Assembly (NCBI RefSeq): GCF_029223865.1
Contig: NZ_CP119520.1
Coordinates: 1,178,001-1,242,000 of the forward strand
Direction of reading: 5' to 3'
From: Telluria mixta
Lineage (GTDB): Bacteria; Pseudomonadota; Gammaproteobacteria; Burkholderiales; Burkholderiaceae_D
DNA: 64,000 nucleotides
In this document: in pieces, positions 35,614 to 45,365 of the stretch
Layout of the letters: each line of letters starts with the position of its first letter
Numbering within the stretch: the stretch's first letter is position 1
Notes under the pieces: generated by a model
Seen by the model: the letters and a program-made list of their open reading frames with translations, nothing else
What the model was told of the DNA's origin: nothing
Database searches by the model: none
Translations under genes and position numbers: made by a program

Positions 35614-37311
35614 ATGAAACCCTTCGCCACCATCAGCGTGCGCAACCAGCTCAGGTTCGCGTTCGCCGTCGTCATCGTGCTGTCGTCCCTCGCGACGGCC
35701 ATCGCCATCTGGCGCCTGCAAGTCCTGTCGGACGACACGCAAGCCCTCACGCAGCGTCCGCTCGTGAAGGAACGGCTGATTTCCGGCTGGCTGCTGAATA
35801 CGTCGGTCGCCGCCAAGCGCACCGGCGCCATCGCCCGCTCCGCCGATCCGGAACTCGCGACCTACTACGCCGCCGAAACGCAGGACTCGACGACGCGCAC
35901 CACCGCGCTGCAGAAGCAGGTCGGCGACCTGCTCGACTCGCCGGAAGAACGCGCCGTGTTCGAGCGGATCGGCACGGCGCGCCAGCGCTACATCGTCACG
36001 CGCGACCGCGTCATGGCCCTCAAGAAGGCGGGCAGCGACGCCGAGGCCCGCAAGTTCTTCGACGACGAGTTCGTGCCCGCCGTGACCGCGTATCTGGGCG
36101 CGGTCAAGGCGCTGCTGGAACTGCAGCAGAAGGAGATCGACACGCGTGTCGCCACCGTGCTTGCATCCGCGGACCGCAGCAGCCACGTCCTGACCGCGCT
36201 GTGCCTCGCCACGCTCATCTTCAGCATCGGCGCCGGCACGTTGTGCGCGCGCGCCCTGTTCCGGCGCCTGGGCGGCGAACCGGCGCGCGCGGCGCAGGCG
36301 GCGGCCGAGATCGCGGGCGGCAACCTGTGCGTGGCCGTGCCGGTTGCCGCCGGCGACAGGGACAGCCTGATGGCCGCCCTCGAGCGCATGCGCGCGAGCC
36401 TGGCCGGCATCGTCGCCGACGTGCGCGCTGGCACGGGCACGATCGTGTCCGCCGCCACGACGATGGCCGGCGAGGCACAGGACCTGTCGCACCGCACGGA
36501 AAGCCAGGCGCAGGCGCTGGAAGAGACGGCGTCGTCGATGGAAGAACTGACGCAGGCCGTCGGCCAGAACGCGACCAACGCCGAGGAAGCCAACCGCATG
36601 GCCGGCGACGCCGCGCGCGTGGCGCAGCAGGGCGGCACGATGGTCGGCGAGCTGGTCGACACGATGGGCGCGATCAACGCGTCGTCCGCGCGCATCGTCG
36701 ACATCATCGCCGTCATCGACGGCATCGCCTTCCAGACGAATATCCTGGCACTGAACGCCGCCGTGGAGGCCGCGCGCGCCGGCGAGCAGGGACGCGGGTT
36801 CGCCGTCGTCGCCGCCGAAGTGCGTGCCCTCGCCCAGCGCTCGGGCGCCGCGGCGAAGGAGATCAAGGACCTGATCGACGCCTCCACCCAGCGCGTGGCC
36901 GACGGCGCGACCCTCGCGGGCCAGGCCGGGCAGACGATGCGCGACATCGTCGACAGCATCGGCCGCGTCACCGGCATCATGAACGAGATCGTCGCCTCCA
37001 GCCGCGAACAGGCCAGCGGCATCGGCCAGGTCAATCAGGCGATCGTGCAGATGGACGGCGTCACGCAGCAGAACGCCGCGCTCGTCGAGGAATCGGCGGC
37101 CGCGACGCGGGCGATGCACGAACAGGCGCAGGCGCTGGCCGGGCTGGTGGAGGTATTTCGTGTCAAGACGACGTCCCAACCGGCGGCGGCACCGAAACCC
37201 GCGCTGCCGCCGGTCCGCCGGGCGCCGCCTGCCCCCGCGGCCAAACCCGCGCGGACGGCAGCAGCCCGCAAGACGCCTGCCACCGTGGAGGCGGACTGGG
37301 AAGAGTTTTGA
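35614..37311 (+). CDS. Methyl-accepting chemotaxis protein with C-terminal CheR-tether
   Basis: The 565-residue protein has a first transmembrane span at about 12-32, a periplasmic four-helix-bundle-like sensor (about 35-190), a second span (about 193-213), a HAMP region, and a signalling domain with the highly conserved tip [20 protein letters not shown]. The C-terminus has an Ala/Pro-rich linker and ends in DWEEF, close to the NWETF pentapeptide that docks CheR and CheB. The ligand is unknown. AAGGAG precedes the ATG. No other chemotaxis genes adjoin, so it feeds an array encoded elsewhere. Confidence 0.95.
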   Translation: MKPFATISVRNQLRFAFAVVIVLSSLATAIAIWRLQVLSDDTQALTQRPLVKERLISGWLLNTSVAAKRTGAIARSADPELATYYAAETQDSTTRTTALQKQVGDLLDSPEERAVFERIGTARQRYIVTRDRVMALKKAGSDAEARKFFDDEFVPAVTAYLGAVKALLELQQKEIDTRVATVLASADRSSHVLTALCLATLIFSIGAGTLCARALFRRLGGEPARAAQAAAEIAGGNLCVAVPVAAGDRDSLMAALERMRASLAGIVADVRAGTGTIVSAATTMAGEAQDLSHRTESQAQALEETASSMEELTQAVGQNATNAEEANRMAGDAARVAQQGGTMVGELVDTMGAINASSARIVDIIAVIDGIAFQTNILALNAAVEAARAGEQGRGFAVVAAEVRALAQRSGAAAKEIKDLIDASTQRVADGATLAGQAGQTMRDIVDSIGRVTGIMNEIVASSREQASGIGQVNQAIVQMDGVTQQNAALVEESAAATRAMHEQAQALAGLVEVFRVKTTSQPAAAPKPALPPVRRAPPAPAAKPARTAAARKTPATVEADWEEF

Positions 37312-37389
37312 CCGCAGGCAGGGGGTTGTTGCCGCAACCGGGTTTCTCAGGCAACATCTTCCCTATCCTTTATCTTTACGCTCGACGCC

Positions 37390-37875
37390 ATGAACCTGCC
37401 AGCCCACCAACTCACCATGACGGTCCTGATGACCCCGGACACCGCGAACTTTTCCGGTAACGTCCACGGCGGGAACATCCTGAAACTGCTCGACCAGGTG
37501 GCCTATGCCTGCGCCAGCCGCTATGCGGGCACCTATGTCGTGACGATGAGCGTCGACCAGGTGACGTTCCGCCAGCCCATCCACGTGGGCGAGCTGGTGA
37601 CGTTCCTGGCCGCCGTGAACTACACGGGCCGCACGTCGATGGAAATCGGCATCAAGGTCGTGGCCGAGAACATCCGCACCCAGCAGGTGCGCCACGTGAA
37701 CAGCTGCTTCTTCACGATGGTGGCCGTGGGCGACGACAAGCAGCCCGTCCCCGTGCCGCCGCTGCGCCCGTTCGGTCCGGACGAACTGCGCCGCTACGAG
37801 GAAGCCAAGGCCCGCAAGGAACTGCGCCTGGCCCTCGACCGCCAGCATGAAGAGCGCGCCGCAGTGCGCTCTTGA
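37390..37875 (+). CDS. Acyl-CoA thioesterase (YciA/hotdog-fold)
   Basis: The product is 161 residues. The N-terminus TMTVLMTPDTANFSGNVHGG includes the HGG(N) turn of the hotdog fold. VTMSVDQVTFRQPIHVGELV is the central helix-strand typical of YciA/BACH thioesterases, and the C-terminal tail is basic. These cytoplasmic enzymes cleave acyl-CoAs of medium to long chains and help balance CoA pools. A clear ribosome site is not visible. It starts 78 nt after the chemoreceptor gene and is followed by the second tRNA-Phe. Confidence 0.9.
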   Translation: MNLPAHQLTMTVLMTPDTANFSGNVHGGNILKLLDQVAYACASRYAGTYVVTMSVDQVTFRQPIHVGELVTFLAAVNYTGRTSMEIGIKVVAENIRTQQVRHVNSCFFTMVAVGDDKQPVPVPPLRPFGPDELRRYEEAKARKELRLALDRQHEERAAVRS

Positions 37876-37906
37876 ACAAAAATTAGGGGTTTCGCGCAAC
37901 CCGTGC

Positions 37907-37912
37907 TATACT
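37907..37912 (+). promoter_or_regulatory. Likely -10 box of tRNA-Phe copy 2
   Basis: TATACT lies 11 nt before the tRNA, at a spacing like that of copy 1 (13 nt). The expected -35 region (TTAGGG near 37883) is poor, so this copy may be weaker or use read-through. Confidence 0.5.
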
Positions 37913-37922
37913 GCGCCGCCTT

Positions 37923-37998
37923 GGCCTGGTAGCTCAGTTGGTAGAGCAGAGGATTGAAAATCCTTGTGTCGGTGGTTCGATTCCGCCCCGGGCCACCA
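37923..37998 (+). tRNA. tRNA-Phe (GAA), copy 2
   Basis: The 76 nt are identical to the copy at 3490: anticodon GAA in loop TTGAAAA, acceptor pair GGCCTGG/CCGGGCC, and encoded CCA. The duplicate also keeps a very similar terminator. Confidence 0.98.
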
Positions 37999-38011
37999 AG
38001 AATACTTCAGC

Positions 38012-38046
38012 AAAAACGCCAACCCTCACAGGTTGGCGTTTTTCGT
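38012..38046 (+). terminator. Terminator after tRNA-Phe copy 2
   Basis: AAAAACGCCAACC pairs with GGTTGGCGTTTTT (13 bp) around a 6-nt loop CTCACA, and T residues follow. It matches the stem after copy 1 at its GC core, CGCCAACC. Confidence 0.9.
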
Positions 38047-38126
38047 TTCCGGCGCAGGAACTTAGTTTCCTGCCTCCCGTCTTACAGGTTGCGCTCCAAC
38101 GCCGTGCCTGATACCGCCGTCGAGCG

Positions 38127-41024
38127 ATGACAGCCCGACAATACGAACGGCCGACCGGCCGCAGATCGTGGAGCGACAGCGTGACGATGGACAACGGATC
38201 AGCAAGCGGTGCACAGCCCGGCGCGTGGAACCGCCAGCAGTTGATCGAATGGCAGTTGGCCGAGGTCCAGAGCATCGGCCACGTCGGCACCTGGGAATTC
38301 CACCTTGACCCCGCAAAGCTCGTCTGGTCCGCCGAGACCTGCCGCATCATAGGGCTCAGCAAAAACAGTATTGACGGCAGGATCGAGACCTTCCTGTCGC
38401 TGGTGCATCCGGACGACCGGGACGCGGTCGAGACCGCGATCCGGGACAACCGGCAGCAGCCGCGTCCGATCCAGCTCGAACACCGTATCGTCCGGCCGGA
38501 CGGTACGGTACGCCATGTGCGCGTGCACGGTGTACCGTACCGCGACGAGTCCGGCAGGCTGGTGCTGGCCGGCACCGTGCACGACATTACGGAGATACGG
38601 CAATCGACCGAAGAGTTGCAGGCGATGTCGCGCAAGCTCCTGGAAACGCTGGAAGCCATGGCCGATGCGTTCTACACGCTGGATGAGCAATGGCGGTTCA
38701 CGTACCTGAACGGCGCCGCCGAGCGCCTGCTGCGGCGGCCGCGTCATGAGTTGCTCGGCAAGGTCCTCTGGGACGCGTACCCGGACCTGGTGGGGTCGCA
38801 TTTCGGGGCGCAGTACGAACTCGCGATGGAGCGCCGGCAGCCGCTTGCGTTCGAGGAATACTATGCCCCGCTGCAGGCATGGAAGGACGTGCGCATCTAC
38901 CCGACCGAGGAAGGCCTGGCCACCTATACCTCCGATATTACCGAGCGCAAGCGGCTCGAGGAGATCGAACACGAAACCACCGAGCGCTTCAGGATGGTGG
39001 CCAAGGTGACCAGCGACATCATCTGGGACTGGGACGTGCCCAATGACCGCCTCTGGTGGAACGAGGGGATGCAATCCGTATTCGGCTACAGCGAGGACGT
39101 CCTCAGTGACGGCATCGACGACTGGGTGTCGCGGATCGCGCCGGAGGACCGCGAGCGCATCGTCAGCGGATTGTACGCGGCAATGGATGAAGGGCGGGAC
39201 ACGTGGAGCGCGGAATACCGCTTCCGGCGCGAGGACGGCTCGTACGCAACCGTACGCGACCAGGGCGTGTTCATGCGCAACGCCGACGGCGCGACGGTCA
39301 ACGTGATCGGCTCGATGGTCGACATCACCGCCGAGAAGCAGGTCGAAGCCGAGCGCCGCGAGACCGAAGCGCGCAACCGGCTGCAGGCATCGTTGCTGGA
39401 CAAGGCCCACGATTCGATCTCGGTGTCCGGCATCGATGGGCGGATCACCTACTGGAACCAGGGCGCCGAACGCCTGTTCGGCTGGACCGCCGCCGAGGTC
39501 ATCGGCAAGACCAAGGCCGAGCTCCTGATGCTCGGCAAGGAATACCTGGAACACGCGCATCGCCAGCTCTTGCTCAAGGGCGAGTGGCACGGCGAAGTCG
39601 CCAAGCGGCGCAAGGATGGACGCGAGGTGATGGTCGAATCGCACCTGACCCTGGTGCGCGACGACGATGGCCAGCCGCAACGGGTGCTGGAGATCGACAT
39701 CGACATCACGCAGCGCAAGCACGACGAGCATGCGATCCTGAGCCTTGCCTTCTTCGATCCCCTGACGCGCCTGCCGAACCGGCGCCTGCTGCTGGACCGC
39801 CTGCGGCATGCGGTCGCGGCGACAAAGCGCGACGGCCATGGCGGTGCCCTGCTCTTCATCGACCTGGATAATTTCAAGACCCTGAACGATACGCTCGGGC
39901 ACGACAAGGGCGACCAGCTGCTGCAACAGGTCGCGCGGCGGCTCGAAGCACGGGTCGCACGCGACAGCGACACGGTCGCGCGGCACGGCGGGGACGAATT
40001 CGTCATCGTGCTGGAGGACCTGAGCCCGGACCGGGAAAAGGCGGCCCTCCAGGCCGAGCTGGTCGCAGAGAAACTGCTCGGGGCATTCAACGAACCGTTC
40101 CAGCTGGATGAGCATCTGCACCACACGAGCCCGAGCATCGGCGTGGCCCTGTTCGACAAGGACATGAAGGACATCGACGAACTGCTCAAGCGCGCAGACC
40201 TCGCGATGTACCAGGCCAAGGCGGCCGGCCGGAACACGATCCGGTTCTTCGACCTGCGGATGCAGACGGTGATCAACGCACGCGTCGAGATGGAAGCCGA
40301 CCTGCGCCGCAGCTTGCAATCCCATGGATTTACCTTGAACTACCAGCGCCAGACCGACAACAGCGGCCACACAGTGGGGGCCGAGGCGCTGCTGCGCTGG
40401 CAGCGGCCGAGCAGCCAGCAGGTGTCGCCGTCCGTGTTCATTCCGCTTGCCGAAGAGACCGGGCTGATCTTGCAGCTGGGCGCGTGGGTGCTGGAAGCCG
40501 CATGCCGTCAGCTCGTGTCCTGGGACAGCCGCCCGGAAACAGCGCACCTGACGATGGCGGTCAATGTGAGCGCGCGCCAGTTCCGCCAGCCGGCGTTCGT
40601 CGACCAGGTACTGCACGTCATCGAGCGCACCGGCGCGGACCCGCGGCGGATCAAGCTCGAGCTGACCGAAAGCCTGCTGGTGGCGAACATCGAGAACACG
40701 ATCGACACCATGCACGCGCTCAAGGAAAAAGGGATCGGGTTCGCGCTCGACGACTTCGGCACCGGCTATTCCTCGCTCGCTTACCTGAAGCGCCTGCCGC
40801 TCGACCAGCTCAAAATCGACCAGTCGTTCGTGCGCGACGTGCTCACCGACCCGAATGACGCCGCGATCGCGCGCACGATCCTCGGGCTGGGCCACACGTT
40901 GGGACTGGATGTGATCGCGGAAGGCGTGGAAACGGCGAACCAGCGCGACTTTCTCGCCATGCACGGATGCCGTGCGTTCCAGGGTTACCTGTTCGGGCGG
41001 CCGGTGACGGCGGAGCAGTTTTGA
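38127..41024 (+). CDS. Four-PAS diguanylate cyclase/phosphodiesterase (GGDEF-EAL)
   Basis: About 965 residues from ATG 38127; ATG 38187 is a credible alternative. Four PAS/PAC units can be followed by their closing motifs (VHDITEIRQ, TSDITERKR, MVDITAEKQ, DIDITQRKH). The GGDEF domain follows, with the active-site motif RHGGDEF (about 620-626). The EAL domain starts with GAEALLRWQRP (about 751-761) and continues with NVSARQF, ELTESLL, DDFGTGYSSL and AEGVETANQ, all intact. It can therefore make or break cyclic di-GMP; one activity is usually dominant. No transmembrane segment, so the signal is sensed in the cytoplasm, possibly by a PAS-bound cofactor. Monocistronic. Confidence 0.94.
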   Translation: MTARQYERPTGRRSWSDSVTMDNGSASGAQPGAWNRQQLIEWQLAEVQSIGHVGTWEFHLDPAKLVWSAETCRIIGLSKNSIDGRIETFLSLVHPDDRDAVETAIRDNRQQPRPIQLEHRIVRPDGTVRHVRVHGVPYRDESGRLVLAGTVHDITEIRQSTEELQAMSRKLLETLEAMADAFYTLDEQWRFTYLNGAAERLLRRPRHELLGKVLWDAYPDLVGSHFGAQYELAMERRQPLAFEEYYAPLQAWKDVRIYPTEEGLATYTSDITERKRLEEIEHETTERFRMVAKVTSDIIWDWDVPNDRLWWNEGMQSVFGYSEDVLSDGIDDWVSRIAPEDRERIVSGLYAAMDEGRDTWSAEYRFRREDGSYATVRDQGVFMRNADGATVNVIGSMVDITAEKQVEAERRETEARNRLQASLLDKAHDSISVSGIDGRITYWNQGAERLFGWTAAEVIGKTKAELLMLGKEYLEHAHRQLLLKGEWHGEVAKRRKDGREVMVESHLTLVRDDDGQPQRVLEIDIDITQRKHDEHAILSLAFFDPLTRLPNRRLLLDRLRHAVAATKRDGHGGALLFIDLDNFKTLNDTLGHDKGDQLLQQVARRLEARVARDSDTVARHGGDEFVIVLEDLSPDREKAALQAELVAEKLLGAFNEPFQLDEHLHHTSPSIGVALFDKDMKDIDELLKRADLAMYQAKAAGRNTIRFFDLRMQTVINARVEMEADLRRSLQSHGFTLNYQRQTDNSGHTVGAEALLRWQRPSSQQVSPSVFIPLAEETGLILQLGAWVLEAACRQLVSWDSRPETAHLTMAVNVSARQFRQPAFVDQVLHVIERTGADPRRIKLELTESLLVANIENTIDTMHALKEKGIGFALDDFGTGYSSLAYLKRLPLDQLKIDQSFVRDVLTDPNDAAIARTILGLGHTLGLDVIAEGVETANQRDFLAMHGCRAFQGYLFGRPVTAEQF

Positions 41025-41035
41025 AAGCGGCTTTC

Positions 41036-41230
41036 CTAGGCAGGCGGTGCGCCTTCGCGCATCGCCTGCTTCAGCTGGTCGCGGAGCGCCGGGGTGTCCT
41101 GGTGACCGTGCTGTGCCACGGCGTGCTGGATTGCCACATCCAGCAACTCCTGTTCGCTGTCGGCCGCGATCGTCACGCTGCAATGGGTCGTACTGGGGAT
41201 TTCGCGGCAATCGATATATTTGCGTGCCAT
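41036..41230 (-). CDS. DUF1059-family small protein
   Basis: The product is 64 residues from ATG 41230 with GGAG 9 nt upstream. It begins [18 protein letters not shown] and continues with [20 protein letters not shown], the pattern of the DUF1059 family: a small alpha/beta protein with two early cysteines. The function is unknown. The stop codon lies 12 nt from the end of the GGDEF-EAL gene, so the two genes converge. Confidence 0.88.
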   Translation of the reverse strand: MARKYIDCREIPSTTHCSVTIAADSEQELLDVAIQHAVAQHGHQDTPALRDQLKQAMREGAPPA

Positions 41231-41477
41231 GATGCGCTCCTGGTTGCGCCTGATTGATTGGTACCTGCATCGAAGTATAGGCACGCGCCCCCCGGGTTCA
41301 AGCGAACCCGAGGTGGCCCGTGCACGAATCGAAGTGCTGGAGACAGCAAGCCCCTTGCCGGACTCGTCGCGACGCAAGATCGAGCGGCATGGCACGTCCG
41401 GAAACGACGTACGCCAGGCACTTGGCAGCCTGCCATCCAACCGTTATGATCCATGCCTCCGGCTCAAACACACTGTC

Positions 41478-41822
41478 ATGACGACCTTCCCGCCCTGCCC
41501 CGCCTGCAGCTCCACGCTGACCTACGAAGACGGGTCGGGCAACTACGTCTGCCCGGAATGCGCTCACGAATGGCCCGTCAAGGCCGAAGCGTCTGCTGAA
41601 GAGACGGCCCGCGTGTGGCGCGATGCGGGCGGCAACGTGCTGCAGGACGGCGACACCGTCACCGTCATCAAGGACCTGAAACTGAAGGGCGGCGGCGGCG
41701 TCGTCAAGCAGGGGACCAAGGTCAAGAACATCCGCCTCGTCGACGGCGACCACGACATCGACTGCAAGATCGACGGCTTCGGCGCGATGAGCCTGAAGTC
41801 GGAATTCGTGCGCAAGAGCTGA
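41478..41822 (+). CDS. PhnA/YjdM-type zinc ribbon protein
   Basis: The product is 114 residues from ATG 41478. The N-terminal zinc ribbon uses [14 protein letters not shown] and CPECAHEW (two CxxC pairs). The C-terminal PhnA domain includes [15 protein letters not shown] and [20 protein letters not shown]. Members are called PhnA after an old link to phosphonate use, but the biological role is not settled. An open frame extends upstream without a ribosome site, so the start is set by the conserved N-terminus MTTFPPC. Confidence 0.92.
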   Translation: MTTFPPCPACSSTLTYEDGSGNYVCPECAHEWPVKAEASAEETARVWRDAGGNVLQDGDTVTVIKDLKLKGGGGVVKQGTKVKNIRLVDGDHDIDCKIDGFGAMSLKSEFVRKS

Positions 41823-41926
41823 GCGGGCGATATCCGATCCGGTATCGACACCGGAAAAACCGTCATTGGACGGCCCTCGTGGATCGGCCTAGCATCATGC
41901 CATCGGACCGATCTACGAGAACAACA

Positions 41927-43606
41927 ATGAAGAGACACCTCGCCGCCCTCCTCCTCGCGGCCTGCGCGCCGCTGCACGCCGCCGAACCTTCCACACCGGA
42001 GCAAGTCAGGCTCACCGTCGACGCCACGCGGGCCAAGGGGCCCATGACGCCCATCTGGGCCTGGTTCGGCTACGACGAACCGAATTACACGACGGCGCCC
42101 AACGGTAAAAAGCTGCTGAGCGACATCGCCGCGCTGAGCCCCGTCCCCGTGTACGTGCGCGCGCACAACCTCATGACGTCGGGCGACGGCAGCTACGCGC
42201 TCAAGTGGGGCTCGACGAACATGTACAGCGAGGACAAGGACGGCAAGCCGGTCTACGACTGGACCATCATCGACGGCATCTTCGACACGTACATCGAACG
42301 CGGCATGAAACCGCTGGCGCAGATCGGCTTCATGCCGGAAGCGCTGTCGCAGCGCCCGCAGCCGTACCGCCACCACTGGAAGCCGGGCACGCCCTACCAG
42401 GAGATCATGACCGGCTGGGCCACGCCGCCGAAGGACTACGCCAAGTGGTCGGAGCTCGTCTACCAGTGGGTGAAGCACAGCGTGGCGCGATACGGGCAGA
42501 AGGAAGTCGAAAGCTGGTACTGGGAAGTGTGGAACGAGCCGGACGGCTTCTACCTGATCGCGCCGGACACGAAGCGCGAGTACTTCAAGATGTACGACTA
42601 CGCCGCGGATGCCGTGAAACGCGCACTGCCCACGGCGCGCATCGGCGGGCCGCACACGGCCGTCGCGGGCCGGTTCATGGACGACTTCCTGCAGCACTGC
42701 CTGCACGAGACCAACTACGCGACCGGCAAGACCGGCACGCCGCTGGACTTCGTCGCCTTCCACGCCAAGGGCGCGCCGAAGGTCGTCAATGGCATCGTGC
42801 GCATGGGCATGGACGCGCACTTCCGCCACCTCGACGAAGGCTTCGCGCTCGTCGAGAAATACCCGGAACTGAAAAACGTCCCCGTCATCATCGGCGAATC
42901 CGACCCGGAAGGCTGCGCCGCCTGCGGCATGCAGACCAACCCGGAAAACGCCTACCGCAACGGCACGCTGTACGCCAGCTACACGGCGGCCTCGATCGCG
43001 CGCGAGTACGACCTGGCCGCGCGGCGCGGCGTGAACCTGATCGGCGCGGTGAACTGGTCGTTCGAGTTCGAAGACCAGCCGTGGTTCGCGGGTTTCCGCG
43101 ACCTGGCGACCAATGGCGTCAACAAGCCCGTGCTGAACGTGTTCCGCATGCTCGGCAAGATGCGCGGCGAGCGCGTGGCGGTGACGGGCGACCGGGCCTA
43201 CGACGCGGCCGGCATCCAGGCCGCCGGCGTGCGCGGCGCGCGCACCGACATCGATGCGCTGGCGGCGAAGGATGCGCACAGCGTCGCCGTCCTGGTCTGG
43301 AATTACCACGACGACGACATCATCGACGCCGGCTCGCCGGTCGAACTCTCGATCGCCGGCATCCCGGCAAGACAGGTGCAGATGCGCCACTACCGCATCG
43401 ACCAGGACCACAGCAACTCGTACGCCGCGTGGAAGCGCATGGGCTCGCCCGCGCACCCGACGCCGGCCCAGGTGGCCGAGCTGCAGAAGGCGAGCGAACT
43501 CGCGGAACTCGGCCCCGCGTCGACGCTGCAAACGACGGACGGCACGGCCACGGTCAGGATGCAGTTGCCGCGGCAGGCGGTGTCGCTGCTCCTGCTGACC
43601 TACTGA
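41927..43606 (+). CDS. GH39-family glycoside hydrolase (beta-xylosidase-like), secreted
   Basis: The protein is 559 residues from ATG 41927, which starts a signal peptide (MKRHLAALLLAACAPLHAA). The TIM-barrel catalytic domain has WYWEVWNEPDGF with acid/base Glu204 and VIIGESDPEG with nucleophile Glu324, both in the places expected for GH39. The C-terminal beta-sandwich follows (about 420-559). The family cleaves beta-xylosides and some uronic-acid or glucosyl links, so plant-polymer use is likely, but the exact substrate is unknown. No sugar transporter lies next to it. An in-frame ATG at 41897 is possible but would spoil the signal peptide. Confidence 0.93.
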   Translation: MKRHLAALLLAACAPLHAAEPSTPEQVRLTVDATRAKGPMTPIWAWFGYDEPNYTTAPNGKKLLSDIAALSPVPVYVRAHNLMTSGDGSYALKWGSTNMYSEDKDGKPVYDWTIIDGIFDTYIERGMKPLAQIGFMPEALSQRPQPYRHHWKPGTPYQEIMTGWATPPKDYAKWSELVYQWVKHSVARYGQKEVESWYWEVWNEPDGFYLIAPDTKREYFKMYDYAADAVKRALPTARIGGPHTAVAGRFMDDFLQHCLHETNYATGKTGTPLDFVAFHAKGAPKVVNGIVRMGMDAHFRHLDEGFALVEKYPELKNVPVIIGESDPEGCAACGMQTNPENAYRNGTLYASYTAASIAREYDLAARRGVNLIGAVNWSFEFEDQPWFAGFRDLATNGVNKPVLNVFRMLGKMRGERVAVTGDRAYDAAGIQAAGVRGARTDIDALAAKDAHSVAVLVWNYHDDDIIDAGSPVELSIAGIPARQVQMRHYRIDQDHSNSYAAWKRMGSPAHPTPAQVAELQKASELAELGPASTLQTTDGTATVRMQLPRQAVSLLLLTY

Positions 43607-43728
43607 TTTTATCTTTCCAGCCAACAACCCACTCTTGAGGGGGTAGTTCCACAAAGAACTTCGTGAGGTAATGACGCATCTCGTCGCCTTCGGCGATACA
43701 ACCATTAACAAGATTGCGAGAACAGCGT

Positions 43729-45354
43729 ATGGCGAACATTGTCTACTTCACGGGTACACGGGGCGGTTACGACACGGTGTGGTCGGTCGCGGCGTTTGGC
43801 ACGAAGACGTCCACGAAATTCGATCTCCTGGACGACAACTTCATTGCAAGGCAAAGCCATGACGGTACCGGCTTCACCTACAGCGGCAATACCGTCACGG
43901 CCGGGAAGATCACGGCGACGTCGCTGTTCTCCTCGCGCGGCGAGCCGATGGTCGTGTACACGGGGCTGGACGTGGCCGTCACGGAGCGGACCAAGCTCCT
44001 GGGCGCGGCGACGTCGGGCTACGCCTACGAACAATATGTCCTGCGCGGCAACGACACGGTCCGCGGTTCCGACTGGGACGACACCCTGATGGGCTCGAAG
44101 GGCAGCGACACGCTCGACGGCGGCAAGGGCATGGACCTGCTGAGCTTCAAGGGTTTCGCCGAGGCCGTCACCGTCAACCTGGCCACCGGCCAGGCGATCA
44201 CGACGAGCGGCACGTCGAAGCTGCTGAACATCGAAGACGTCGAAGGCACCGCGTTCACCGACACGCTGACGGGCAACGCGGGCGACAACCAGTTCCAGGG
44301 TTACGCCGGCAACGACAAGATCAACGGCGGCGCCGGCTTCGACAGCGCGCTGTACACCGACGCCACGGCGGCGGTCAAGGTCAATCTCGCCACCGGCATC
44401 GTGACGGGCGGCAGCGGCAGCGACGTGCTGACCTCGATCGAGCGCGTGGTGGGCTCGCGCTTCGGCGACGTACTGACCGGGTCCAACGCGGACGAGTTCT
44501 TTTCCGGCGGCCTGGGCGACGACACGATCGACGGCGGCGGCGGCACGATGGACACGATCGAGTACGGCACCGCCACCGGCGCCGTGGACGTCAACCTGGC
44601 GACCGGCAAATCGTCCGGCGCCGCGGGCGTCGACACCATCACCAATATCGAGAGCGTCATCGGTTCCGCCTTCAACGACAAGCTCACGGGCGATGCCGGC
44701 ATGAACATGCTGATCGGCGGCTATGGCGACGACGTGCTCAACGGCGGCACCGGCATGGACATCATGGTCGGCGGCGACGGCAACGACACGTATTACGTGG
44801 ACGACCAGTTCGACATGATCACCGAACTCGGCACCGGCGTGGCCAACGGCGGCATCGATACCGTGTATGCGGGCATCAGCCATGTCCTGAACGCGAACGT
44901 CGAGAACCTGCGCCTGAATTCGACCACCAGCATCAACGGCACCGGCAACACGCTGAACAATCTCATCGTCGGCAACGCCGGCGCCAACGTCCTGAACGGC
45001 CTGACCGGCAACGACACGCTGACCGGCGGCGCCGGCAAGGACATCTTCCTGTTCAATACCGCGCTGGCGAAGAACATCGACACGATCACGGATTTCTCGG
45101 CGGTCGACGACACCATCCGCCTGGAAAACGCCATCTTCACCAAGCTGACGACGGGGAACGTCACGCTGGCCGCCGCCAACTTCGTCGCGAACACGGCCGG
45201 CGCGGCGGTCGACAGCAACGACTACATCGTCTACGACAGCGATTCCGGCGCCCTGTTCTACGATGCCGACGGCAACGGCGCCGGCGCGGCGGTCCAGTTC
45301 GCGACGCTGACCGGCCACCCGGCGATCACGGCGGCCGATTTCTACGTCGTGTAA
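43729..45354 (+). CDS. RTX calcium-binding repeat protein (serralysin-type C-terminus)
   Basis: 541 residues from ATG 43729. The N-terminal 100 residues, MANIVYFTGTRGGYDTVWSV onwards, have no known domain. Next come repeated beta-rolls (GGxGxDTLxGG) alternating with stretches such as VDVNLATG, then the FDxITELG/LNANVENLRL and GNTLNNLIVGNAGANVLNG motifs of secreted RTX proteins. The C-terminus has the type I target pattern (DTITDFSAVDDTIRLENAIF ... DYIVYDSDSGALFYDADG). Calcium binding and type I export are expected. Its C-terminal domain is homologous to that of the convergent gene 11 nt away. No protease motif is seen. Confidence 0.92.
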   Translation: MANIVYFTGTRGGYDTVWSVAAFGTKTSTKFDLLDDNFIARQSHDGTGFTYSGNTVTAGKITATSLFSSRGEPMVVYTGLDVAVTERTKLLGAATSGYAYEQYVLRGNDTVRGSDWDDTLMGSKGSDTLDGGKGMDLLSFKGFAEAVTVNLATGQAITTSGTSKLLNIEDVEGTAFTDTLTGNAGDNQFQGYAGNDKINGGAGFDSALYTDATAAVKVNLATGIVTGGSGSDVLTSIERVVGSRFGDVLTGSNADEFFSGGLGDDTIDGGGGTMDTIEYGTATGAVDVNLATGKSSGAAGVDTITNIESVIGSAFNDKLTGDAGMNMLIGGYGDDVLNGGTGMDIMVGGDGNDTYYVDDQFDMITELGTGVANGGIDTVYAGISHVLNANVENLRLNSTTSINGTGNTLNNLIVGNAGANVLNGLTGNDTLTGGAGKDIFLFNTALAKNIDTITDFSAVDDTIRLENAIFTKLTTGNVTLAAANFVANTAGAAVDSNDYIVYDSDSGALFYDADGNGAGAAVQFATLTGHPAITAADFYVV

Positions 45355-45365
45355 GCCGCCGCGGC

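Noticed and set aside
37934..38659. 241-codon minus-strand open frame over tRNA-Phe copy 2 and the GGDEF-EAL start
   Set aside because: It runs through a tRNA gene and its terminator, so it is not coding.
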